Of a stretch of DNA of 11,809 bases, positions 1 through 7,620 are shown piece by piece; the first letter of the stretch is position 1; each line of letters opens with the position of its first letter. The notes under the pieces are model-generated. The model saw nothing but the letters and a program-made list of their open reading frames with translations. It did no database searches and was not told the origin of the DNA. The DNA is from Acidisphaera sp035272265 (GTDB lineage Bacteria; Pseudomonadota; Alphaproteobacteria; Acetobacterales; Acetobacteraceae): assembly GCA_035272265.1 (NCBI GenBank), contig DATEQV010000355.1, positions 1-11,809 on the forward strand. The letters are read 5' to 3'. Position numbers and translations under genes: made by a program.

Positions 1-117
1 TGGCTGGAAAACTGCGCGCCAGAATCCTACACCGACGAACAGATGGAGGAATTCGACCAGCTCATGGAGCCGTGGCTCGAAGACTACGAGCGCAAGCGAT
101 CGGCCGGCGGAAAGTAG
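1..117 (+). CDS. C-terminal end of an unidentified protein (5' partial)
   Basis: Frame 1 is open from the window edge to a TAG at 115-117 and encodes 38 residues beginning WLENCAPESY and ending in the basic tail YERKRSAGGK. The middle is acidic and looks helical, with EQMEEFDQLMEPWLEDYE. I do not recognise a family. The same reading frame continues after the stop into recognisable McrB C-terminal sequence, so this piece is either the end of a separate gene lying against a McrB fragment or an interior part of an McrB gene interrupted by a nonsense mutation. The peptide does not resemble the segment I expect just upstream of the McrB C-terminus, which favours a separate gene. Function cannot be assigned. 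Confidence 0.4.
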   Translation, partial: WLENCAPESYTDEQMEEFDQLMEPWLEDYERKRSAGGK

Positions 118-399
118 CCGAGAACTCGGCACTCTCCAGAAGAAGCTTTGCTCGTAGAAATAGAGGCTCGGATTGGCGCATTGAACACCAAGATCAGCGC
201 GGCGATCACGCTCGGGCCTCAGTTCCGGATCGGCCACTCTTACGTAACACCGGATACCGATGCCCCGATCAGCGACGGCCGCGCATGGTTCCGAGCCAGG
301 GTCGAGACGGAAATCGGCCCATTGCTCGACGAGTACTGGTATGACGCGCCTGATACAGCCAAAGCGGCGCGGTCTGAGCTTATGGCAGGGCTCGATTGA
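118..399 (+). pseudogene. mcrB: McrB C-terminal fragment (5-methylcytosine restriction GTPase subunit)
   Basis: McrB is the GTP-hydrolysing, DNA-translocating subunit of the McrBC restriction complex, which cuts DNA carrying methylated cytosines. This piece holds only the end of the protein. From about 145 it reads LLVEIEARIGALN, then GPQFRIGHSYVTP, then ETEIGPLLDEYWYDAP, ending in a TGA at 397-399. The GPQFRIGHSYVTP and GPLLDEYW blocks are hallmarks of the extreme C-terminus of the alphaproteobacterial-type McrB AAA+ protein that accompanies McrC. No Walker A, Walker B or GTP-specificity motif lies in the window. The frame is closed upstream by a TAG at 115-117, and the only nearby start is a TTG at 148 that would give an 83-residue peptide without the motor. 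It is therefore annotated as a remnant. The stop overlaps the probable mcrC start, as expected for a mcrB-mcrC operon. Confidence 0.72.
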
Positions 400-1552
400 T
401 AAAACCATCGGATGACGCGGAGACACCTCCCAGCGAGCGGCTGATCGGTCGTACTCCGATCAGGAACCTCTGGCTCCTAATGCTGTACGCCTCGGAACTG
501 ACGCGGGTCAGAGGCGCTTTCGACGCGGTCGTCGAACGAAAACAGCGACGATATTCCGGATTTGATTGCCCGGCTTTTGACGAATGCCGTTGAGCGCCGC
601 CTTCGTCGCAACCTGACCCGAGGTTACTGTCATCGTGAGAAAGCGCTCACGCGAGTCCGTGGCCGAATCGATATGCTCACAACCGAAACCGAGCAACTCC
701 TATCGCAAGGGAAGGTATTTTGCCGCTACGAAGAACTGACCGTAGACACGCCACGAAATAGGCTTGTCCGCGCGGCACTGGAGTTGGTGGCTCGACTGGT
801 TCAAACGAGCGACGTGATTCGCCAGTGCCGTGCGCTGGCAGCTACCCTCGGCCGAGCAGGGGTGGGCGGGACGCGCCCGTCCCGTGCCGAACTTGCAGCG
901 GATCAGATTGGACGAAACGACTCGGACGACCGCTTCGTAGTCGCCCTCGCTCGGTTGGCTTTCGATTTGGCGCTCCCAACCGAAGAGTCTGGCACAACGG
1001 CCTTCGTCGCTCCCGATCGGGAGGAAGCCTGGGCACGTCGATTGTTTCAAAAGGCGGTCCTCGGCTTCGCGAGGGTTGAGTTGGAACCGTTGGGATGGCT
1101 CATTCGTGGCGACATACCCCTTGAATGGCAGTATTCATGCGTCTCAGCAGGACTGACTGCGATCCTCCCCCGGATGGTGACTGACATCGTGCTTGACGGG
1201 CCGAATGGGGGACGACGCCTCGTGATAGACACCAAGTTCACTTCCATTCTCGGAACAGGGCGCTTCGGCGGCGCGAGCCTGAAGAGCGGATATCTTTACC
1301 AGATATGCTTATCTTCGGTCTCAGGAGGGCCGCGGCTTGCGATGGGACACAGCGGCCGGCTTGCTCTTGCATCCAGCGATCGGCTCGCAACTCCACGAGC
1401 ACGTCACGATCCAAGGCCATCCGATTGCGTTCGCAACGATTGACCTCAGTGGTCCGTCTGCGGACATCCGTAATGAGCTGCGGCGTATCCTTCGCGCCGA
1501 CTTCTCGCTTCCGGATCACAACTCTGTACAGCCTCCCGCTGTAGTTTGCTGA
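396..1552 (+). pseudogene. mcrC: McrC endonuclease subunit, broken by two frameshifts
   Basis: McrC is the PD-(D/E)XK nuclease subunit that binds McrB and cuts DNA. The protein can be followed through three frames. Frame 3 (396-536, TTG start overlapping the mcrB stop) gives IGRTPIRNLWLLMLYASEL. Frame 1 (538-1305) gives NSDDIPDLIARLL, YEELTVDTPRNRLVRAALE and the nuclease core. Frame 2 (1304-1552) gives YAYLRSQEGRGLRWDTAAG and the C-terminus. The first break is explained by one extra base near 537 and the second by loss of two bases near 1303. Restoring both yields about 385 residues, normal for this family. The nuclease residues survive in the middle part: Asp in TDIVL (codon 1183-1185), then Asp and Lys of IDTKFT (codons 1228 and 1234). 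With McrB also truncated, the system is most likely dead. Sequencing error is an alternative, but neither break is in a homopolymer. Confidence 0.82.
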
Positions 1553-1867
1553 AGGCGTGGGCACCTAACATCTCAGCTGATCCGCGAACGCCCTCCTGTT
1601 TGTTACGCAAACCATGCAAGACCATGCTTTATCAATTTCCACGAATTGAAATTATGCGGCTCCAGGTGGACGGAACGACGATCATCCCGCTCGATGAGTA
1701 TCGCTCTCTCCAGATCGACGGTTCCAAGCCGACCTCGGTCAATTCCGGCCACTGGGGATGTCCGCAAGGGGTCGAAACCGGCTCTCCGCGCAACGTCGTC
1801 CCGGCGCCCGAAAGGCCCCGCGATCAGCTTCGCCATGAAACGCGGCAGAACCTCTGTGCAGAGGTAA
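1553..1867. other. Gene-poor spacer with no recognised gene
   Basis: This stretch follows the mcrC stop and runs to the composition boundary. It is less G/C-rich than the DNA to its right, with A/T-rich runs around 1620-1655. Frame 1 on the plus strand is open through most of it, and a methionine at 1624 would start MLYQFPRIEIMRLQVDG. I recognise no family, and codon use gives no clear support for any frame. No tRNA, transposase motif or terminal inverted repeat pair was found. It may be decayed coding sequence or ordinary intergenic DNA of the acquired segment. Confidence 0.5.
1850..1865. repeat. Hyphenated palindrome ACCTCTGTGCAGAGGT
   Basis: Two perfect 7-base arms (ACCTCTG and CAGAGGT) flank a 2-base centre (TG). 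The element lies within a few bases of the place where the lower-GC sequence gives way to the very G/C-rich block that contains glnD, and just beyond the stop codon (1868-1870) of the minus-strand open frame. It could be an operator-like site, a recombination relic or chance; arms of this length are expected about once in a window of this size. There is no T-run, so it is not an obvious intrinsic terminator. Confidence 0.4.
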
Positions 1868-1996
1868 CTACCGCGCCCGCACGCGCCGCAGCAGCAGGCG
1901 GGTGGCGCCCGGGTTGTTCGGCGGGTGCGCGGCGGCCAGCACCAGCGGACGCAGGCCGGGCAGGTTGAGCCAGAGCGGCAGCTCGCGGCGGATCAC
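1868..1996 (-). pseudogene. Possible C-terminal remnant or small ORF downstream of glnD
   Basis: On the minus strand, a frame from a GTG at 1996 to a TAG at 1870-1868 encodes 42 residues: VIRRELPLWLNLPGLRPLVL, then AAAHPPNNPGATRL, ending LLLRRVRAR. Apart from one CGT, every sense codon ends in G or C, matching the codon style of glnD and mutS, and the peptide has a sensible composition with leucine-rich and proline/asparagine parts. The frame stays open upstream only to a TGA at 2071-2069, where it becomes Gly/Arg-rich and does not look like protein. That suggests the tail of a longer gene that lost its front part, or a short gene with a GTG start. The family is not recognised. It is co-oriented with glnD and begins about 95 bases after its stop, so it could be co-transcribed. 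Confidence 0.35.
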
Positions 1997-2019
1997 GCCG
2001 CCGCCGGTGCGCGCGCCTG

Positions 2020-2031
2020 CGCGATATCGCG
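2020..2031. repeat. 12-bp perfect palindrome CGCGATATCGCG
   Basis: A self-complementary 12-mer lies between the glnD stop and the possible small minus-strand ORF. Perfect 12-mers are expected a few times by chance in a window this long, so no function is claimed. It is recorded because the gap after glnD otherwise has no identifiable regulatory element. Confidence 0.3.
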
Positions 2032-2091
2032 AACGCCCAAGCCGCCCCCCGGCCCGCCGCCCAGCCCGTCACGATGCCGCCGAGAGCCGCC

Positions 2092-4938
2092 CTACCCGCC
2101 GGCCGCCCGCCGGCGCGTCACCGCGGGAACCGCCGGCTCGTCGGGATTGGCGAGTGCCGCGAGCAGCGCCTCGCGCAAGGCGTCGAGCTTGCGCTCGTTC
2201 TCGACCTTCAGCCCGAACACGTCCTTGACGTAGAACACGTCGACCGCGCGGACGCCGTAGGTGGTGACGTGGGCGGAGGCGATCTGCACCCCCTGCGCGC
2301 TCATCGCGGCGGTGACGTCGTGCAGCAGCCCGGGCCGGTCCCGCCCGTTGACCTCGACGACCGTGTAGGTGTTGGACGCATGGTTGTCGATCACGACGCG
2401 GGGCGGCACGTGAATCGCCCGCATCCGCCGCCCGATCAGCGAACTCGACGCGGCACGGATCTCGGCGTCCAGCTTGATCCGCCCCTGCAAGGCCTGCTCG
2501 ATCAGCACGGACAGCCGGGCCAGCCGGTGCGGCGCGTCGAACAGCCCGCCGGCGGCGTCCTGCACCCAGAACGTATCCAGCGCCATCCCGTTGGTCAGCG
2601 TGTGGATGCGCGCGTCCACGATCGAAGCACCGGCAACGGCCAGCGCCCCGGCGATGCGGCTGAACAACCCGGCGTGGTCGGCGGCATAGACGGTCACCTC
2701 GGTGACGGCGCGGGCGGGCAGCGGCTGGGTCTGCACCGTCAGCGACGAGCCACGGCGCTCGGCGTCGCGGATCAGGCGGGCGTGCCGGGCGTGGGTCTCG
2801 GGGTCGAAGGCCAGCCAGTAGCCGCCGTAGCCGAGCTCGTTGAACCAGGCGATCTCGCTCTCCGGCCAGTCGGCGAGCTGGGCGGCGGCGGCCTGCTTGG
2901 CGCGCTTGACGCGCACGTCGCGCTCGGCGGTGGACAGCCCGCCGGCCAGCACCTCGGCGACGCGCTGATAGAGCTCGCGCAGCAGGGTCGCCTTCCAGCC
3001 GTTCCACACCTTGGGCGAAACGGCGCGCATGTCGGCCACCGTCAGCACCAGCAGCAGGCGCAGCCGCTCGGGCGACTGGATCGTGTCGGCGATGTCCAGG
3101 ATCGTCTTGGGGTCGTCGATGTCGCGCTTGAACGCGGTCTGGCTGAGCAGCAGGTGGTGCAGCACGAGCCAGGAAGCCGTTTCGGTCTCCTCGGCGGACA
3201 GGCCGAGCATCGGCCCGACCTCCTGCGCGATCTCCGCGCCGATCTCGGAATGATCGCCGCCGCGCCCCTTGGCGACGTCGTGCAGCAGCATCGCGAGATA
3301 CAGCGACCGGCGCGACTGCATGTGCTCGATCAGGTTGGTGGCAACCGGTGCGACCTCGATCAGGTCGCCGCGCTCGAGCGAATTGAGGATGCGCACCGCC
3401 TCGATCGTGTGCTCGTCGACGGTGAAGACGTGGTAGGTGTCGAACTGCATCTGCCCAACGATGCGCGCCCAGTCGGGCAGGAAGCGGCCGAGCAGCCCGG
3501 TCTCGTTCATCACCGACAGCCAGCGTGCGCCGTCGGCCCGCCCGGTCTCGGGATTCCGCCCGCACAGCAGGTCCATGAAGATGTCGGCCGCCTCGGGGTC
3601 GCCGCGCAGCGTGACGGCGCGGCGTTCGTTGCGGATCAGGGATCGCAGCGCGAGCGGATGCAGCAGCAGGGTGCGGTCGCGCGCGACCTGCAGAATGCGC
3701 AGCATCTGTACCGGCTCGACATCGAAATCGCGCGCGGCGAGCGGCATCAGCTTGCCCTCGGCCAGCACGAAGCCGGCGTCGATCAGCACGCGGTCGGTCT
3801 CGGCGGCGATCGCGGGCGGCCCGAGCGCGATGCGCAGCATGGCCGGCTCGAGCAGATGGGTCGCGCGCACGACCTCCCGCACGGTCAGGAAGTAGTGGCG
3901 CATGAGACGCTCGACACCGTCCTGGGTGCCGTGGCGGGTGTAGCCCATGCGCGCGCCGACCACCGGCTGCAGGTCGAAGGTCAGCCGCTCCTCGGCGCGG
4001 CCGGAGACATAGTGCAGGTGGAACCGCACCGTCCACAGGAACTCCCAGGCGCGGCGGGCGTGGCGGGCCTCGCCGGCGGTCAGCAGCTGCGGGCCGTGCT
4101 CGTCGGCGAGTTCGGCCATCGTGGTGATGCCGAACATGTAGCGGGCGATCCAGTACAGCGTCTGCAGGTCGCGCAGCCCGCCGCGGCCCTCCTTGACGTT
4201 GGGCTCGACCAGGAACGGGCTGTCGCCGTAGCGGGCGTGCCGCGACTCGCGCTCGGCGGCCTTGGCGTGGATGAACTCGCCGGCGCCGAGCGCGGCGCAC
4301 TCGGCGCGGAACCGGGCGGCGAAGTCCTCGAACAGCGCGGTGTCGCCGGCGATCAGCCTTGCGTCGAGCATCGAGGTGCGCACCGTCAGGTCGCGCCGCG
4401 CCTCCTCCAGGCAGTCGGGGATGGTGCGGGTGGCGTGCCCGACCTTCAACCCGAGGTCCCAGAGGAAGTACAGCATGTACTCGATGATCCGCAGGGTCTG
4501 CGGCCGCGGCTCGCTGGGCGTGAGGAACAGCAGGTCGATGTCGCTGAATGGGGCGAGCGCGCCGCGCCCGTAGCCGCCGGTGGCGGCGACCGCGACGCGG
4601 TCGGGCTCGCCGCCCCGCTCGCCACGGGGCGCCCCACTGAAGTCCCCACTGGCCTCGTCCTCGTCGGCATCCCGGTCGGTCAGCGCATGACCGAGCAGGG
4701 CGGCGACCAGCGTGTCGGTCAGCACGCCGAGACGCCGCGCGGCGACGAGGCCTGACAGATGCTCGGTCTCGAACGCGTGGCGGACGTGGTTCTGCACCCG
4801 CGCGAGGTGCCGCCGGAACACGGCAAGCGCCGCCTCGCGCGACAGCCCCCCCTTGCCCGCGCGCAGCGCCGCCAGCGCGTCGCGCAGCTGGGCGGCGGCG
4901 GCTTCGGGCGAGGCCGGCAGGGGGGACGGATGCACCAT
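2092..4938 (-). CDS. glnD: GlnD, bifunctional PII uridylyltransferase/uridylyl-removing enzyme
   Basis: GlnD senses glutamine: it uridylylates PII proteins (GlnB/GlnK) when nitrogen is short and removes UMP when glutamine is plentiful, thereby controlling glutamine synthetase and nitrogen-regulated genes. The 948-residue product shows the full domain set. There is a nucleotidyltransferase site with GGYGRG (121-126) and SDIDLL (132-137), the EGRGGLRDLQT block (250-260), and an HD hydrolase motif LLHDVAKGRGGDHSE centred on H553-D554. Two C-terminal ACT domains follow (about 746-820 and 857-930, the second with GRDRPGLLHDV). Length is typical for alphaproteobacteria. The ATG at 4938 lies three bases after the mutS stop with no clear Shine-Dalgarno, so translation is probably coupled to mutS. 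An acidic, Gly/Asp/Glu-rich stretch (about 87-114) just before the catalytic motif looks longer than usual but leaves the active site intact. Confidence 0.96.
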   Translation of the reverse strand: MVHPSPLPASPEAAAAQLRDALAALRAGKGGLSREAALAVFRRHLARVQNHVRHAFETEHLSGLVAARRLGVLTDTLVAALLGHALTDRDADEDEASGDFSGAPRGERGGEPDRVAVAATGGYGRGALAPFSDIDLLFLTPSEPRPQTLRIIEYMLYFLWDLGLKVGHATRTIPDCLEEARRDLTVRTSMLDARLIAGDTALFEDFAARFRAECAALGAGEFIHAKAAERESRHARYGDSPFLVEPNVKEGRGGLRDLQTLYWIARYMFGITTMAELADEHGPQLLTAGEARHARRAWEFLWTVRFHLHYVSGRAEERLTFDLQPVVGARMGYTRHGTQDGVERLMRHYFLTVREVVRATHLLEPAMLRIALGPPAIAAETDRVLIDAGFVLAEGKLMPLAARDFDVEPVQMLRILQVARDRTLLLHPLALRSLIRNERRAVTLRGDPEAADIFMDLLCGRNPETGRADGARWLSVMNETGLLGRFLPDWARIVGQMQFDTYHVFTVDEHTIEAVRILNSLERGDLIEVAPVATNLIEHMQSRRSLYLAMLLHDVAKGRGGDHSEIGAEIAQEVGPMLGLSAEETETASWLVLHHLLLSQTAFKRDIDDPKTILDIADTIQSPERLRLLLVLTVADMRAVSPKVWNGWKATLLRELYQRVAEVLAGGLSTAERDVRVKRAKQAAAAQLADWPESEIAWFNELGYGGYWLAFDPETHARHARLIRDAERRGSSLTVQTQPLPARAVTEVTVYAADHAGLFSRIAGALAVAGASIVDARIHTLTNGMALDTFWVQDAAGGLFDAPHRLARLSVLIEQALQGRIKLDAEIRAASSSLIGRRMRAIHVPPRVVIDNHASNTYTVVEVNGRDRPGLLHDVTAAMSAQGVQIASAHVTTYGVRAVDVFYVKDVFGLKVENERKLDALREALLAALANPDEPAVPAVTRRRAAGG

Positions 4939-4941
4939 GTT

Positions 4942-7620
4942 TCAGGATGCTAGATCGGTCTTCGCGGCAGCAACAGGAAGAAGAGCCTTCAGCCGGTACA
5001 GTGTTTCCAATGCGTCACGCGGGGCGAGCGAATCGGGATCCACTTCCGCCAGCGCCGCGTGCAGCGGGTCGGGCGCATCCGTCGATGTGACCGGGACCGG
5101 CGGCGCGGGCTCCGGCAGCCCGGCGAACAGCGGCAGATCCGACGCCGGACGCTGCCGCGACGCCTCCAGCGAGGCGAGCAGCACGGCCGCGCGCCGCACC
5201 ACCGGCGCCGGCACGCCGGCCAGTTCGGCGACATGCACGCCCCAGCTCCGTCCCGCCGCGCCCGGCGCCACCTCGTGCAGAAACACAACGCTGCCCTTCC
5301 ATTCCCGCACGCGCATGGTGTGCGGCGACAGCCACGGCAGCCGGTCGGCGAGGCTCGCGAGTTCGTGGAAATGTGTGGCGAAGATGGTACGGCAGCGCAC
5401 CTGCGTGTGCAGCGCCTCCAGCACCGCCCAGGCGATGGCGAGGCCGTCGAGCGTGGACGTGCCGCGGCCGATCTCGTCGACCACCACCAGGCTGCGCGGC
5501 CCGGCCTGGTTCAGGATGGCGGCCGTCTCGGTCATCTCCACCATGAAGGTCGAGCGGCCCCGCGCGAGGTCGTCGGCCGCGCCCACGCGGCTGAACAGCC
5601 GGTCGCACACGCCGATCTCGGCGGAGTCCGCCGGCACCGGCAGGCCCGACTGGGCAAGGATGACGATCAGCGCGTTCTGCCGCAGGAACGTCGACTTGCC
5701 GGCCATGTTCGGCCCGGTGAGCAGCAGGACGCGGCGGTCGGGCGACAGGTCGCAGTCGTTGGGCACGAAACGGGTCGTGCCCTTCAGCGCCGCCTCGACC
5801 ACCGGGTGCCGGCCGGCGCGGATGCAGAACGCGGTGTCGGCGGTCACCAGCGGACGGCACCACTCGCCGGCCGCCGCCAGCGACGCCGCCGACTGCGCAA
5901 CATCGAGTGCCGCCAGCGCCGCGGCACAGCCGGCCAGCCCGTCGGCCGCGTCCAGCACGGCGGCATACAGCGTCGTCAGCACGATCCGCTCGCGCGCGGC
6001 CGCGCGTTCGGCGGCCTCGGCGATGCGGCGGTCCAGATCGGACAGTTCGGCGGTCGAAAACCGCGCCCCGCTCGCCATCCCCTGCCGCAAGGTCAGGCCG
6101 GGCTGGGCGCGCAGCGTTTCCACGGCCGCGGCCGGCGCCTCGATCACGTATCCGAGCTGCGCGTGATGGCGGATCTTCAGGCTCGCCACACCGAAGCGCT
6201 GCGCGTAGTCGAGCTGCAGCTGCGCGATCACCCGCCGCGTGTCGTCGCGCAGCGCCCGCTCGGCGTCGAGCTCGGGATCGAACCCGGCACGGATCGCGCC
6301 GACATCGTCCGCACGCGCCGGCAGCGCATCGGCCAGCGCCGCCTGCAACCGTGCCGCCAGCGCATCGGCCGGACGGAGCGCCGCGCGCGCCTGCGCAAGC
6401 GAGGCGGGCAGCGGATCGGCCAGTGCCGCTTGGGCGGACGCGGCGGCGGCGAGCCCGTCGCGGATCGCGGCGAGGTCGCGCGGCGTGCCGCGGGCGACCG
6501 ACACCCGGGCCAGCGCCCGCGCGATGTCCGGCGCCCCTTTCAACGCCGCCCGCAAGGACGGGGCCGATGCCGGATCGGCAATCAGTGCGGCCCATTCGTC
6601 CTGCCGCGCGGCGACCGCGGCCGCGTCGGTCAGCGGCGAGGCCAGCCGCTCCGCCAGCAGCCGCGCGCCGGCGCCGCTCAGCGTCCGTTGCACCGCCGAC
6701 AGCAGACAGTGCGGGCCGCCGTCGCGTGCCCGGGTGATCTCCAGGCTCGCGCGCGTGGCGGCGTCCATCGCGAGGCGGCCGGCATCCGCGCGCGGCAGCG
6801 GCCGGCCGAGACGCGGCAGCTTGCCCGCCTGCGTGGCGCGCACGTAGTCGAGCGCCAGGCACGCGGCCACCGCTTCGGCGTCGCTGAAGGCGCCGAACGC
6901 ATCGAGGCTCGCCACCGCATAGGCCTCCGCGACCCGGCGCCGTGCCGCCAGCGGCGCGGACGGCGGAACCTCCGGCGCCCGCTTCGCCTCGTCGTCGCCA
7001 AGCGCGACACCTTGCGGCGCGAGAATCTCGGCCGCGTCCAGACGCCCGAGCAGCGTCGACAGCTCGGACCGGGCAACGAGCGCGGTCTCGAACAGGCCGG
7101 TGGACACATCCAGCCACGCCGCCCCGATACCCTCCGGTGTTTCCGCCAGCGCCAGCAGCAGGTTGGGGCGGCCGGCCTCCAGCAGCGTCTCCTCGGTCAG
7201 CGTGCCGGGGGTAATCAGCCGGATCACCTCGCGCCGGATCGGCGCCTTGCCGCTGCGGGACTTGGCGTCCTCCATCTGCTCGGCGACCGCGACGCGAAAG
7301 CCGCGCCGGATCAGCCTTGCGAGGTAGCTGTCGGCCGCATGCATCGGCACGCCGCACATCTGGATCGGCGCGCCGTCGTGCTCGCCCCGGTGCGTCAGCG
7401 CGATATCGAGTGCCGCCGCCGCCGCCTCCGCATCGGCGAAGAACAGCTCGTAGAAGTCGCCCATCCGGAAGAAGACGAGCGCGTCGGGGTGTGCGGCCTT
7501 GATGGCGAACCACTGCGCCATCGCGGGCGTGGCGTTGCGCGGATCGGGCACGCGCGCGGGACGCGCGTCGTCCAGCGCGTCCATCAGGCCGGAGCGGGCA
7601 AGGCAAGCATCACCGCACAT
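4942..7620 (-). CDS. mutS: MutS, DNA mismatch recognition ATPase
   Basis: MutS binds mispaired or looped bases and, with ATP, recruits MutL to start mismatch repair. The 892-residue product has the mismatch-contacting Phe-X-Glu in GDFYELF (F56, E58). It is followed by the connector (from about 155), core and clamp domains (about 285-560), then the ABC-type ATPase. That domain has Walker A GPNMAGKST (636-644), the STFMVEMTE signature region (690-698), Walker B LVVVDEIGRGTST (711-723) and the switch histidine in ATHFHE (748-753). A conserved tail, LETLYRLKALL (871-881), ends the protein. The ATG at 7620 is the longest choice; in-frame ATGs at 7584 and 7521 are alternatives and none has a convincing Shine-Dalgarno. 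Homologues generally begin shortly before the MAQWFAIKAAHP block, so 7620 or 7584 is likely. It is first in a pair with glnD and divergent from maeB. Confidence 0.96.
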   Translation of the reverse strand: MCGDACLARSGLMDALDDARPARVPDPRNATPAMAQWFAIKAAHPDALVFFRMGDFYELFFADAEAAAAALDIALTHRGEHDGAPIQMCGVPMHAADSYLARLIRRGFRVAVAEQMEDAKSRSGKAPIRREVIRLITPGTLTEETLLEAGRPNLLLALAETPEGIGAAWLDVSTGLFETALVARSELSTLLGRLDAAEILAPQGVALGDDEAKRAPEVPPSAPLAARRRVAEAYAVASLDAFGAFSDAEAVAACLALDYVRATQAGKLPRLGRPLPRADAGRLAMDAATRASLEITRARDGGPHCLLSAVQRTLSGAGARLLAERLASPLTDAAAVAARQDEWAALIADPASAPSLRAALKGAPDIARALARVSVARGTPRDLAAIRDGLAAAASAQAALADPLPASLAQARAALRPADALAARLQAALADALPARADDVGAIRAGFDPELDAERALRDDTRRVIAQLQLDYAQRFGVASLKIRHHAQLGYVIEAPAAAVETLRAQPGLTLRQGMASGARFSTAELSDLDRRIAEAAERAAARERIVLTTLYAAVLDAADGLAGCAAALAALDVAQSAASLAAAGEWCRPLVTADTAFCIRAGRHPVVEAALKGTTRFVPNDCDLSPDRRVLLLTGPNMAGKSTFLRQNALIVILAQSGLPVPADSAEIGVCDRLFSRVGAADDLARGRSTFMVEMTETAAILNQAGPRSLVVVDEIGRGTSTLDGLAIAWAVLEALHTQVRCRTIFATHFHELASLADRLPWLSPHTMRVREWKGSVVFLHEVAPGAAGRSWGVHVAELAGVPAPVVRRAAVLLASLEASRQRPASDLPLFAGLPEPAPPVPVTSTDAPDPLHAALAEVDPDSLAPRDALETLYRLKALLPVAAAKTDLAS

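Noticed and set aside
534..541. Programmed ribosomal frameshifting in mcrC
   Set aside because: There is no slippery heptamer or obvious stimulatory structure. A second, different shift follows in the same gene, and McrB is also broken, so decay or sequence error is simpler.
1765..1795. Possible tRNA T-arm (GGGGTCGAAACC) near the island edge
   Set aside because: The loop lacks the TTC start, the stem does not pair properly, and no acceptor, anticodon or D-arm could be folded around it on either strand.
1627..1968. Plus-strand open frame through the spacer into the G/C-rich DNA
   Set aside because: No family is recognised. The later part becomes a low-complexity Ala/Arg/Gly-rich run antisense to the better codon-biased minus-strand frame.
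2097..2115. GC-rich hairpin (CGCCGG/CCGGCG, 7-base loop) at the end of glnD as a terminator
   Set aside because: It lies inside the coding sequence before the stop and has no T-run. Such repeats are common in DNA of this composition.
2074..4755. Long plus-strand open frame of nearly 900 codons antisense to glnD
   Set aside because: It is rich in Gln, Gly, Arg and His in repetitive patterns with no recognisable domain. It is the expected shadow of a gene whose codons almost always end in G or C; glnD itself has every family motif.
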